NCBI GenBank assembly: GCA_016787525.1
Contig: JAEUUP010000089.1
Location: 172,275 to 236,274 of the forward strand
Origin: Saprospiraceae bacterium
GTDB lineage: Bacteria > Bacteroidota > Bacteroidia > Chitinophagales > Saprospiraceae
Direction: 5' to 3'
Length of the DNA stretch: 64,000 nt
Numbering within the stretch: the stretch's first letter is position 1; every line of letters begins with the position of its first letter. Below, piece after piece: positions 30,003-37,760 of the stretch. The position numbers and the translations under genes were made by a program. Below the pieces are notes generated by a model. That model was not told the DNA's origin, did no database searches, and saw only the letters and a list, made by a program, of their open reading frames with translations.

Positions 30003-30635
30003 ATGGAAAATGCATTAATAATTTTTATTAAAAACCCAGAGATAGGGAAAGTAAAAACCCGATTAGCTCGTACAGTTGGCGATATCGAGGCTCTGTCAAT
30101 TTATCTCCGACTATTGGAAATCACACGAGAAATGGCTTTGATACTGAGGGGGGTAAAAGTTTATGTATTTTACTCAGATTTTGTAGAACAAGATGATGAA
30201 TGGGCGAATGATTATTTTGAAAAATACGTTCAAAATGGATCGGATTTGGGATTAAGAATGTCAAATGCATTCAGTTTTGTAATTGAACAGCATTCAAAAG
30301 TTTGCATTATCGGTAGCGATTGCCCGACTCTTTCAGCGGATATTGTAGAACAAGCCTTTTGGGAACTACAAATCAATGATTATGTTTTGGGTCCTTCAAC
30401 TGATGGGGGTTATTATCTCTTGGGGCTTAGAAAGAACGAAAAGCACGCATCCAACACTCAAAATCACCACCAATTTTTGTTTGAGAATATGGAGTGGAGT
30501 ACATCGAAAGTTTTGTTACAAAGCCTTGATCGTATTAAAGAAAAGGGTAAAACGGTTTTTCTATTACCCGCTTTGACAGATATTGACGAAGAAACGGATT
30601 GGATTAATTTTCAAAAAAACAGTCAACCCAATTAG
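30003..30635 (+). CDS. DUF2064-family glycosyltransferase (TIGR04282-like)
   Basis: 210 residues from the ATG at 30003. The N-terminus ALIIFIKNPEIGKVKTRLA is the nucleotide-sugar/NTP-binding start of this GT-A family, with GSDCPTLSADI and GPSTDGGYYLLGL as further signatures. Members are found in arsenosugar and other glycolipid pathways; which acceptor is used here cannot be told. One decamer is read as LILRGV. It is about 50 bp upstream of prs but prs has its own promoter box. Confidence 0.85.
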   Translation: MENALIIFIKNPEIGKVKTRLARTVGDIEALSIYLRLLEITREMALILRGVKVYVFYSDFVEQDDEWANDYFEKYVQNGSDLGLRMSNAFSFVIEQHSKVCIIGSDCPTLSADIVEQAFWELQINDYVLGPSTDGGYYLLGLRKNEKHASNTQNHHQFLFENMEWSTSKVLLQSLDRIKEKGKTVFLLPALTDIDEETDWINFQKNSQPN

Positions 30636-30656
30636 CAAGCTATTCGTCGAAGAACC

Positions 30657-30664
30657 TAACTTTG
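30657..30664 (+). promoter_or_regulatory. Promoter box (TAACTTTG) for prs
   Basis: TAACTTTG matches the Bacteroidota TAnnTTTG box, 21 bases before the prs ATG. No clear TTTG is seen at the -33 position. Confidence 0.55.
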
Positions 30665-30685
30665 CCCCATCAAACATTAATTATC

Positions 30686-31633
30686 ATGTCTTTAGTAAAA
30701 ATCTTCTCGGGTTCTGCTTCCCGTTATCATGCAGAAAAAATCGCTGAGGAATACGATATAAAGCTCGGTGACTTAACCCTCAACAAATTCAGCGACGGCG
30801 AAATGCAGCCTGTTATCAACGAAAGTGTACGTGGTGAATTCGTCTTTTTTGTCCAATCTACTTTTGCGCCTTCCGACAATCTAATGGAACTTTTGCTGAT
30901 GATTGATGCTGCCAAACGGGCTTCGGCTGGCTATATCACGGCTGTGATTCCATTTTTTGGTTATGCAAGGCAGGATAGAAAAGACAAGCCGCGTGTTCCG
31001 ATTTCCGCGCGCCTCATTGCCAATATGCTCGAAGCGGCGGGTGTCAATCGCCTGATGACGATGGACTTTCACGCCGACCAGTTGCAGGGTTTTTTCGATA
31101 TTCCTGTTGACCATCTGCGCAGTGAACCGATTTTTGTCAAATACCTGCAATCGCTCGACCCTAAAACCTTTGACATCAACAATGTCCTTTTTGCATCGCC
31201 CGACTTGGGTGGTATCAAAAGAGCCAGAAATTTCGGTCGTGTCTTGGGTCGTGAGTTCGTCACGTGTTCAAAATACCGCAAAAAAGCCAATGAAATCGCC
31301 GAAATGAACGTCATTGGCGATGTGGAAGGCAAAGATGTGGTGCTTGTGGACGACCTTGTGGACACGGCTGGCACTCTCTGCAAAGCGGCAGAGGTCATCA
31401 TGAACAAGGGCGCAAAAAGTGTGCGTGCGATGGCGACTCACCCTGTTTTGTCGGGCAAGGCTTATGAGAATATCAATAATTCGGTTTTGACAGAATTGGT
31501 CGTGTGCGATACGATTCCGCTGAAACAAGAATCTCCTAAAATAAAAATGGTGTCAACGGCTAAACTATTTGCCCGTGCTATTCGCAACACCCACGAAAAT
31601 CGCTCTATTGAGGCTTTGTTTGAGTTAGATTAA
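30686..31633 (+). CDS. prs: Ribose-phosphate pyrophosphokinase
   Basis: 315 residues from MSLVKIFSG at 30686, the normal length. The enzyme makes PRPP from ribose 5-phosphate and ATP for nucleotide, His, Trp and NAD synthesis. Conserved segments: FSDGEMQPVINESVRG, FFGYARQDRKDKPR, the divalent-cation signature MDFHADQLQGFFDIPVDHL and the PRPP loop VLVDDLVDTAGT. No decamer lies inside the gene, but one sits in the terminator behind it. The earlier open codons (from 30662) overlap the promoter and are not used. Confidence 0.97.
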   Translation: MSLVKIFSGSASRYHAEKIAEEYDIKLGDLTLNKFSDGEMQPVINESVRGEFVFFVQSTFAPSDNLMELLLMIDAAKRASAGYITAVIPFFGYARQDRKDKPRVPISARLIANMLEAAGVNRLMTMDFHADQLQGFFDIPVDHLRSEPIFVKYLQSLDPKTFDINNVLFASPDLGGIKRARNFGRVLGREFVTCSKYRKKANEIAEMNVIGDVEGKDVVLVDDLVDTAGTLCKAAEVIMNKGAKSVRAMATHPVLSGKAYENINNSVLTELVVCDTIPLKQESPKIKMVSTAKLFARAIRNTHENRSIEALFELD

Positions 31634-31648
31634 TAGTCAATTAGTTGA

Positions 31649-31702
31649 TTGGTCATTAGTCATTTTATACCCCTCAGTAAAATGATTAATGACCAATCAA
31701 TA
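31649..31702. terminator. Bidirectional terminator with the dispersed decamer in its loop
   Basis: Arms TGATTGGTCATTAGTCATTT and AAATGATTAATGACCAATCA pair with one mismatch around ATACCCCTCAGTA (31668-31679). It separates the convergent prs and amidohydrolase genes. Confidence 0.85.
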
Positions 31703-31718
31703 ATTAATCAACCAATCA

Positions 31719-33296
31719 CTATTTCATCCCAGGTTGTTTGAATTGCCATTTTGGATTGTCGGCTTTCTCTTTTTCAACCATTTTGCGGACATCTTCCAAT
31801 AATTTTTTAGCGTCGTAAACGATGCCGTCTTTGACCGTGTATTTTACGCCACCGACGCGAATGACTTCATTATTATCATCCAGTTTTATCGCCCCTGTGC
31901 CGTAGAGCACTTGTAAGTTTTCTAAAGGATTTTGGTCAATAATCACAAAATCTGCCAGTTTTCCGACTTCAACAGAACCCAAATCTTTGTCCAAACCCAA
32001 AGCCTCTGCACCGTGCAGTGTGGCTGAACGAATGATTTCGAGAGGATGAAAACCCGCCTCACGCAACAATTCTAACTCGCGGATATAGGCAAAACCGTAG
32101 AGTTGAAAAATAAAACCAGAGTCCGAACCTGTTGTCACACGGCCACCGCGATTTTTGTATTCATTCACGAATTGCATCCAAATCAGATAGTTTTCGCGCC
32201 AGTTCACTTCTTGTTCTGTTCCCCACTTGTGCCAATGCGAGCCGTGTGAGATGCGGCTGGGTTGATAGAACTGCCACAATTTGGGCATGGTATAGAGCGG
32301 ATGCCACTCAGCTGTGCGGGCGCGCATGACATCGCGGTTGGCTTCATAGATATTGAACGTCGGGTCAATCGTGAAATCCAGTTTCAAAAGCGTGTCCATC
32401 ACAGCATTCCAGCGCGGGGAATTGGGCTTGGCGGCTTGTTTCCACAATCTGCCTGCTTCGCCAAAGCGGTCGCCTTCGTTTTGATAATTATACTGAGGGG
32501 GGTAATTCTGCACGGTTTTGTCGTCAAAAAGAGCTTCGGGCAAGCCGTACCAATGCTCCATAGAGGTCAAACCTGCTTTGGCGGACTTAACGACATTCCA
32601 GCGTCCGACATCCATCTGAGCATGGTGGCAAGCTGACCGCAGACCCAATTTTTTGTTCTCATCCAAAGCGGCAAACATGACTTCGGGGCTTGCGCCAAAA
32701 AACTTGATGCCATCGGCACCGCGCTCTTTGTTTTTGCGCACCCAAGCGCGGGCTTGTTCGGCGGTCGCAATGGGTTCTTCGCTGCCCATGCCGAAGGAGG
32801 TGTAAGCCAGAATGCGGGGCGCAGTGATTTCATTGGCGGCCGATTTTTTCTTTTGGTCGAGTACCCAATCCAGACCATTGCCCGCCGAAGGGTCGCGGAT
32901 GGTCGTGATGCCGTGTCCCATCCACAATTTGAACACATATTCTGCATCAGCCCCTTGCGACCGTCCGCCGATGTGTCCGTGCATGTCCACAAAGCCAGGC
33001 ATGAGGTACATACCCGAGCAGTCGAGTTCTTTGCCGCCCGCTTTGAGTTTGGGACGGCGCGATGAGTCAATCGGAACGCCTGGGAAACCGACCACATCAA
33101 TGTCTTTGATTCGATTTTTTTCAATCACAATGTCCACAGGACCAATCGGCGGCGCACCCGTCGAGTTGACGAGTGTTACACCTCGGATGATGAGTTGTGG
33201 CCAAGGGCCATCGCCTTCTGCGCGAGGGGGTGCTTTTTTCACTTGTGCTTGAAGTGTGAAAACTGAGAAAACGATTAGGAAAAGTAGGTTTTTCAT
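31719..33296 (-). CDS. Exported amidohydrolase-family protein
   Basis: 525 residues with signal peptide MKNLLFLIVFSVFTLQAQ. The metal-dependent hydrolase fold is shown by PGFVDMHGHIGG (HxH motif), GIKFFGASP (position of the bridging Lys), SACHHAQ, MEHWYGL and the late TTGSDSGF (metal Asp). The C-terminal segment LGSVEVGKLADFVIIDQNPLENL is typical of the imidazolonepropionase/dipeptidase-like secreted amidohydrolases of Bacteroidota. Substrate is unknown. One decamer is read as YPPQYN. Confidence 0.92.
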   Translation of the reverse strand: MKNLLFLIVFSVFTLQAQVKKAPPRAEGDGPWPQLIIRGVTLVNSTGAPPIGPVDIVIEKNRIKDIDVVGFPGVPIDSSRRPKLKAGGKELDCSGMYLMPGFVDMHGHIGGRSQGADAEYVFKLWMGHGITTIRDPSAGNGLDWVLDQKKKSAANEITAPRILAYTSFGMGSEEPIATAEQARAWVRKNKERGADGIKFFGASPEVMFAALDENKKLGLRSACHHAQMDVGRWNVVKSAKAGLTSMEHWYGLPEALFDDKTVQNYPPQYNYQNEGDRFGEAGRLWKQAAKPNSPRWNAVMDTLLKLDFTIDPTFNIYEANRDVMRARTAEWHPLYTMPKLWQFYQPSRISHGSHWHKWGTEQEVNWRENYLIWMQFVNEYKNRGGRVTTGSDSGFIFQLYGFAYIRELELLREAGFHPLEIIRSATLHGAEALGLDKDLGSVEVGKLADFVIIDQNPLENLQVLYGTGAIKLDDNNEVIRVGGVKYTVKDGIVYDAKKLLEDVRKMVEKEKADNPKWQFKQPGMK

Positions 33297-33571
33297 GTCG
33301 AATTGGTTTTTAATTTTGAAAACATCTGTAAAAATACATTTTTGTTTTCAACAACAGTTTAGGAAAATTCATCTGAAAAGCACCTTTGAAGAAAGTTGAC
33401 ACAACTTGACACACAGACGTGACTTATATTTTCCATACCCTCCCCTCAGTATTTTTATCTAAAAATTGAAAAAAAACCTTGTTAGGACGGCTTTTAAAGG
33501 CAATTCGATGTACTTTTGAAGTCTAAAACAAGCAACCAACACTATTTTTGAATACTTTAAATTATGATTCT

Positions 33572-34933
33572 ATGAAAGCTTTCTTTCGATTTTTGGGTGT
33601 TTCGAGTGTTCTCCTATTCTTTCTTTTTATGGCTGGTTGCAAACCTGATAAAGTAACGGAAGTTGAACTACAGTTTGACCCCGACAACGCAGAGGTTGCC
33701 ACAAAATGGGCGGATATGACTCTCCGAATGATTTACCGATTGCCAGGCAACTCACCGACTTACTGTTCACGGGCTTTGGGCTACTTAGGTTTGACGATGT
33801 ATGAAAGTGTCGTTCAAGGCAGCAAAACGCATCAATCCATTGCCAAAAAACTAAGCAACCCAGCAACTATGCCACAAGCAGAGATTGGCAAACGCTACAA
33901 TTGGTATCTGTCGCTCAATGCAGGTCAAGCTTTGATGTTGAAAAAACTTTATGCCTTCTCGTCCACACAAGTCGCAGCTATTGATTCATTGGAAAAAGCT
34001 TTGGCAACCCAATATGCAGCAACTGAAACAGCTGATGTTGTGGAACGCTCGAAAGCCTTTGGACAAAATGTCGCCAATGTTATTTTCACATGGTCAACAG
34101 TAGATGGTGGTTTTGAGGGTTATTTGAAGAATTTCCCAACCGACTATGTGATACCAACGGGTCCCGGCAAATGGCAACCGCCTAAAAAAAGCCAGTCCAC
34201 ATCGCAACGCCCGCTGCATCCTTATTGGGGCAGCAACCGTACGTTTGTGGCAAACGATGCTACGATTCCTGTGCCTGACATCATTCCGTACTCGACCAGT
34301 CGTTTTTCGCAATGTTATGCTCAGTTTTTGGAGGTGTATGCCAAAAACTTTAACTTGACACAAGAGGAGCGCGAAATCGGTGCTTGGTGGAGCGACGACC
34401 CTTCGGAAGTGTATTCGCCACCGGGGCATTCTTACAATCTCGGGACGATTGCCATTCGGACGGCCAAAGCCAATCTGACGGTGGCGGCTGAGACTTATGC
34501 CCGCGTGGGTCTGGGTGTGGCCGATGCTTTTATCAATTGTTGGAAAATAAAATACACCTTTTTCAGCGAACGGCCTTCGACTTATGTGCGCGACAATATT
34601 GATGCTTCTTTTGTGCAGTACTGGCCTGAGCCACCTTTCCCTGCCTACTCGTCGGGTCACTCTACCCAAGCGGCGGCGGCAGCGGTGGTTTTGGAAGACA
34701 TTTATGGCGAACCTTTCCCTTTTACGGACAATACGCATGAAAAACGCGAACGCGATACGGCACAACAGGTGGATTTTAAGGTTCGCAAGTTCAATACATT
34801 TTGGGAAATGGCTGAGGAATGTGGCTACTCCCGCATCTTGGGCGGCATCCATACACAACAAGACAATAAACAAGGCTTGGCGATTGGACGCAAAGTGGGT
34901 GTGAATGTGAACAGCCTCGGTTGGCGCAAGTGA
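33572..34933 (+). CDS. Vanadium-haloperoxidase/PAP2-like lipoprotein, second copy
   Basis: 453 residues from the ATG at 33572, giving a lipoprotein signal with lipobox LFMAGC. The fold signature is PFPAYSSGHSTQAAAAAVVL followed by GGIHTQQDNKQGLAIGRKVG, the two histidine-bearing segments of the vanadate/phosphate pocket. It parallels the gene at 5991-7340 (same layout, similar W-x-x-P and TFFSERPSTY / SEVVRPETYI segments), so the two are paralogues. No decamer falls inside this gene, unlike most neighbours, although GC in its last third is higher. Halide oxidation versus phosphatase activity is open. Confidence 0.85.
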   Translation: MKAFFRFLGVSSVLLFFLFMAGCKPDKVTEVELQFDPDNAEVATKWADMTLRMIYRLPGNSPTYCSRALGYLGLTMYESVVQGSKTHQSIAKKLSNPATMPQAEIGKRYNWYLSLNAGQALMLKKLYAFSSTQVAAIDSLEKALATQYAATETADVVERSKAFGQNVANVIFTWSTVDGGFEGYLKNFPTDYVIPTGPGKWQPPKKSQSTSQRPLHPYWGSNRTFVANDATIPVPDIIPYSTSRFSQCYAQFLEVYAKNFNLTQEEREIGAWWSDDPSEVYSPPGHSYNLGTIAIRTAKANLTVAAETYARVGLGVADAFINCWKIKYTFFSERPSTYVRDNIDASFVQYWPEPPFPAYSSGHSTQAAAAAVVLEDIYGEPFPFTDNTHEKRERDTAQQVDFKVRKFNTFWEMAEECGYSRILGGIHTQQDNKQGLAIGRKVGVNVNSLGWRK

Positions 34934-34956
34934 TGGAACATTGCGGCATGTTGTCC

Positions 34957-35013
34957 TAAAAAATAGGCTCAATGATGATAGCGAGAATCATGATTGAGCC
35001 TATTTTTTTTTAT
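34957..35013. terminator. Bidirectional intrinsic terminator
   Basis: Stem AAAAAATAGGCTCAAT / ATTGAGCCTATTTTTTTT between the convergent haloperoxidase-like gene and the minus-strand hypothetical gene. Confidence 0.88.
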
Positions 35014-35035
35014 TGTACGATTGATGGTCACGCCT

Positions 35036-35947
35036 CTATGCGGCGATGGCTGTCGCTTGCATCTGGATGCGCACGTCGGTGACTTGACCGCGTTTGATTT
35101 TTTTTACCGTCACTTCTTGGTTCATAAAACCTGCTTTACTGACTTTGAGTACCACCTCTTTTTTCGCGCCTGTTTTTACAGACCATTTGCCGCTGGCATC
35201 GGTGATATTGGTGTAGGAAGGCTCGATGGACTCAATGGTGACTTCGGCGATGGGATTGTCGGATTCGTCAACCGCCACGACGGACAATTTGGTCGGTGAT
35301 ACTGAGGGGGTCTTGCCTGTGCTGACCGCTGCGTATTCTTTCGCAAAATCGGGATATTTCTCCTGCGTTTTTTCTATGGCTAAGGGCAATACTTTGGCGA
35401 CAAACTCTTTCATCTGTTCAAACAATTCGTCTTGATTGCCTTTGATGATGGAGGCTTTGGAGCGTTCGCGGCTGAGGATGGGCTTCATCTGGTTGAATGT
35501 CTCGATGTCGTTGCCTATGGCGGTGCGATACGCGGCAGTGAGTTCGTAACGATCCAATACTGAGGGGTATAGGAGCAGTCGTTTGTATTCCTCGCGTGCC
35601 AAAGTCAAAAAATCGGCTTCTGAACACCGCATAAAGGCTGTGACAGTTGTGCCGCAGGCTGTTTTCAAGTCCTTATTTTTGTCTTTGATGGCTTGGGCAA
35701 CCAGCACATCCAAGCCTTTGCGGATGTTTTGTGCGATTTTGGTGCGCAGAGCTTGTTTGTCGGCGGGGGTGATGGTGCGGGCTTTGGCGTGGTCGCTGCC
35801 TTTGCTGTCAATGGCTTCCAAAAAGGCTTTGAAGGATTCAACATCTTCTTTGAGTAAAGGGAACTCCTCGATGAGGTCTCCGTATTCATCAAAAAAATTG
35901 TCCATGACCCTGTAGGTCTCGAGGTTTAAAACATATTCTTGTCTCAT
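35036..35947 (-). CDS. Helical protein with C-terminal carboxypeptidase-regulatory-like domain
   Basis: 303 residues without signal peptide. Residues 1-200 are predicted helical (DNFFDEYGDLIEEFPLLKEDVESFKAFL, KNIRKGLDVLVAQAIKDKNKDL); the last ~90 form a beta-sandwich like the CarboxypepD regulatory domain (KLSVVAVDESDNPIAEVTIESI, ITDASGKWSVKTGAKKEVVLKVSKAGF). I do not know a function. Similar proteins are often species-specific multigene families in Saprospiria (recollection, not checked). Two decamers are read as TPSVS and YPSVL, the first at the junction of the two domains. Confidence 0.75.
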   Translation of the reverse strand: MRQEYVLNLETYRVMDNFFDEYGDLIEEFPLLKEDVESFKAFLEAIDSKGSDHAKARTITPADKQALRTKIAQNIRKGLDVLVAQAIKDKNKDLKTACGTTVTAFMRCSEADFLTLAREEYKRLLLYPSVLDRYELTAAYRTAIGNDIETFNQMKPILSRERSKASIIKGNQDELFEQMKEFVAKVLPLAIEKTQEKYPDFAKEYAAVSTGKTPSVSPTKLSVVAVDESDNPIAEVTIESIEPSYTNITDASGKWSVKTGAKKEVVLKVSKAGFMNQEVTVKKIKRGQVTDVRIQMQATAIAA

Positions 35948-36130
35948 TTTTTTGTTTTTTTATAAGTTGAAAGATTTAGATTTCAGCTTATTTAAAATGG
36001 GTATCGTATTTCGTTTTTACTTATAACTCTTATCGTTTGTCAGTTGTTACGTTTTTATATTTTTTTAACTAAAAAATATCTCATATTTTATTCTTTGGGT
36101 TTATTTTTATGCCAATAAAAAAACAAGTGT

Positions 36131-36233
36131 ATGAACCACACCCAAAATTTTATCTCTCGCATCCGCAACCTTATCGCCCAAGATGATTTCACAACGGCTA
36201 TCCAACAATTGTCTGCTTTCTTGAAAAACAGCG
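36131..36233 (+). pseudogene. EAD11-like domain remnant
   Basis: Begins MNHTQNFISRIRNLIAQDDF and continues TTAIQQLSAFLKNS, which I recognise as the start of the effector-associated domain 11-type helical adaptor found beside NTPase/TPR/protease effectors in multicellular-type Bacteroidota. After 34 codons the frame enters the inverted repeat at 36234 and loses homology (SLRAKRSNLLRGK is repeat-encoded). An intact family member would continue for ~60 more residues and then an effector domain; neither is seen. I call it a 5' remnant. Confidence 0.6.
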
Positions 36234-36340
36234 CGTCATTGCGAGCGAAGCGAAGCAATCTGTTAAGAGGCAAGCGCAAAAACCCAATGAGCGTGTGCGC
36301 CCGCCTTTTAACAGATTGCTTCGCTTCGCTCGCAATGACG
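36234..36340. repeat. REP/MITE-like inverted repeat, 33-bp arms
   Basis: Arms 36234-36266 and 36308-36340 are exact reverse complements, beginning CGTCATTGCGAGCGAAGCGA and ending TGACG. This is a sequence type I know as a widespread dispersed repeat in bacteria. It interrupts the EAD11-like remnant after codon 34. Confidence 0.9.
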
Positions 36341-36458
36341 GACACCATTTTTACTGAGGGGGTCTCTTTTTTGTATCTTTTACAGTCGCCTTTTCGTATG
36401 AATAGACTCAGGATTGGATAAACAATGATGGTTTCACAAAAAAAAACAAATCGAAAGC

Positions 36459-37235
36459 ATGGCAAAGAAGAAGAGTCAAAAACAGAAAAAATATGCCGAC
36501 TACGAAACGGTCGCGAAGATTAGTTTCGGCGAGATGGACTATGAGATATCGGACTTAACGTTTGCTTATACGTTCACGCAAGAACCCATTTTCAAGATGG
36601 GGGTGACGGTGAAAGTGCCAGATGATGTGTATGAGGAGGCGATTCGGATGGAAATCCCTCTGTCGGAGGCTTTGCCCGTCTTGTCGCACAAACATCCTGC
36701 GATGGCAGAGTATGTCGAAAAGACGATTGAGGGTTTCGATGACCCGCATTTTAAGGAGGAATTGGCGATTGAGGCTTTGAAAGAGGAGGGGTTTGACATT
36801 GAGCATTTTGCCCGCTGTGTGTTGAATGGCTTGGAGGTTGAGATGTTCTGGGACCCCGATTTGCCACCGCCTACACCGCAAATCAAGAATGTGCAATTGG
36901 GGGCATTGGATTATAAGATTCCGAATATAGATATTAGTTATGGCGATGATGAAGCGGCCCCTGTTTTTACCTTCCACGCGACGGTGGAATTGCCCAAACA
37001 TGTGATAGACAAAACCATTATTGTCAATATGCCCTTGCATAAGGTGTTGGAGGAAGTCCAAAAATACAATGCGCCGATGGTGGATTATGTCGAACAGACT
37101 TTGGCTGACCATGCCCACGAGCCTGACCCTGAGGTGGTGGCGATTCAGTCTTTGGCTGCTGAGGGCTTCGATTTGCGCCAGTTTCTGAAATATGCGCTGA
37201 ATGATTTTGAGTTTCAAATTAAGAAAAATGACTGA
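36459..37235 (+). CDS. Hypothetical protein made of two tandem copies of a ~110-residue domain
   Basis: 258 residues, starting with a very basic MAKKKSQKQKKY. Residues ~18-130 and ~145-255 align with each other: DYEISDLTFAY / DYKIPNIDISY, VTVKVPDDVYEEAI / ATVELPKHVIDKTI, IPLSEALPVL / MPLHKVLEEV, MAEYVEKTIEGF / MVDYVEQTLADH, ALKEEGFDIEHFARCVLNGLEVEMF / SLAAEGFDLRQFLKYALNDFEFQI. No signal peptide. I do not recognise the domain. The stop codon TGA is supplied by the decamer itself (gACTGAGGGGG at 37231): the last codons are AAT GAC TGA. Confidence 0.8.
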   Translation: MAKKKSQKQKKYADYETVAKISFGEMDYEISDLTFAYTFTQEPIFKMGVTVKVPDDVYEEAIRMEIPLSEALPVLSHKHPAMAEYVEKTIEGFDDPHFKEELAIEALKEEGFDIEHFARCVLNGLEVEMFWDPDLPPPTPQIKNVQLGALDYKIPNIDISYGDDEAAPVFTFHATVELPKHVIDKTIIVNMPLHKVLEEVQKYNAPMVDYVEQTLADHAHEPDPEVVAIQSLAAEGFDLRQFLKYALNDFEFQIKKND

Positions 37236-37278
37236 GGGGGTGTTTAGAACGTTATTGTTAATCAATGGGTTCGCGCTG

Positions 37279-37316
37279 ACGTATCGGATTTTTTGAAAAA
37301 ATCCGATACGTTTTTT
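37279..37316 (+). terminator. Intrinsic terminator
   Basis: Stem ACGTATCGGATTTTT / AAAAATCCGATACGT with loop TGA, followed by TTTTTT, 43 bases after the duplicated-domain gene. Confidence 0.9.
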
Positions 37317-37322
37317 GTGTTT

Positions 37323-37573
37323 GCTACCATAATGTTATGCCTACGGCATTTTTTAGGCAAATTGGATACTTTTTGCGTTGCTACCATAATGTTATGCCTA
37401 CGGCATTTTTTAGGCAAATTATTTTTTGCGTTGCTACCATAATGTTATGCCTACGGCATTTTTTGGGCAAATTATTTTTTGTTTGCTACCATAATGTTAT
37501 GCCTACGGCATTTTTTGGGCAAATTGTTTTTGCGTTTGCTACCATAATGTTATGCCTACGGCATTTTTTAGGT
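37323..37573 (+). repeat. Five tandem ~53-bp units
   Basis: Units start at 37323, 37380, 37433, 37485 and 37538, each with GCTACCATAATGTTATGCCT and then ACGGCATTTTTTAGGCAAAT plus a variable T-rich tail. Each unit contains the small hairpin ATGCC-TAC-GGCAT. An open frame runs through but only encodes the repeat. Confidence 0.95.
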
Positions 37574-37685
37574 TTACTCCTGACTCGTTCTGTGTTACTC
37601 CTGATTCGTTCTGCGTTACTCCTGACTCGTTCTGCTTTACTCCTGATTCGTTCTGCTTTACTCCTGATTCGTTCTGCGTTACTCT
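37574..37685 (+). repeat. Five 21-bp tandem units
   Basis: Repeats of TTACTCCTGAYTCGTTCTGC plus one base, directly abutting the 53-bp array, with C/T alternation at one position and a degenerate final copy. Confidence 0.92.
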
Positions 37686-37703
37686 TGAAAGGTGGGTGGG
37701 CAA

Positions 37704-37744
37704 AAAATAACGGTCGGTGCGATTGTGGTGCGCACCGACCGTTG
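37704..37744 (-). terminator. Terminator of the sortilin/BNR gene
   Basis: Stem AACGGTCGGTGCG / CGCACCGACCGTT; on the minus strand it is followed by ATTTTTTG, 17 bases after the stop of the minus-strand gene. Confidence 0.85.
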
Positions 37745-37760
37745 TACGGGTTGGGTGTTT

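Noticed and set aside
34094..34972. 292-residue minus-strand ORF
   Set aside because: Lies entirely antisense to the haloperoxidase-like lipoprotein, whose motifs are clear; the antisense product is His/Arg rich without known features.
36555..37265. 236-residue minus-strand ORF
   Set aside because: Antisense to the duplicated-domain gene, which has internally consistent repeats in the plus frame.
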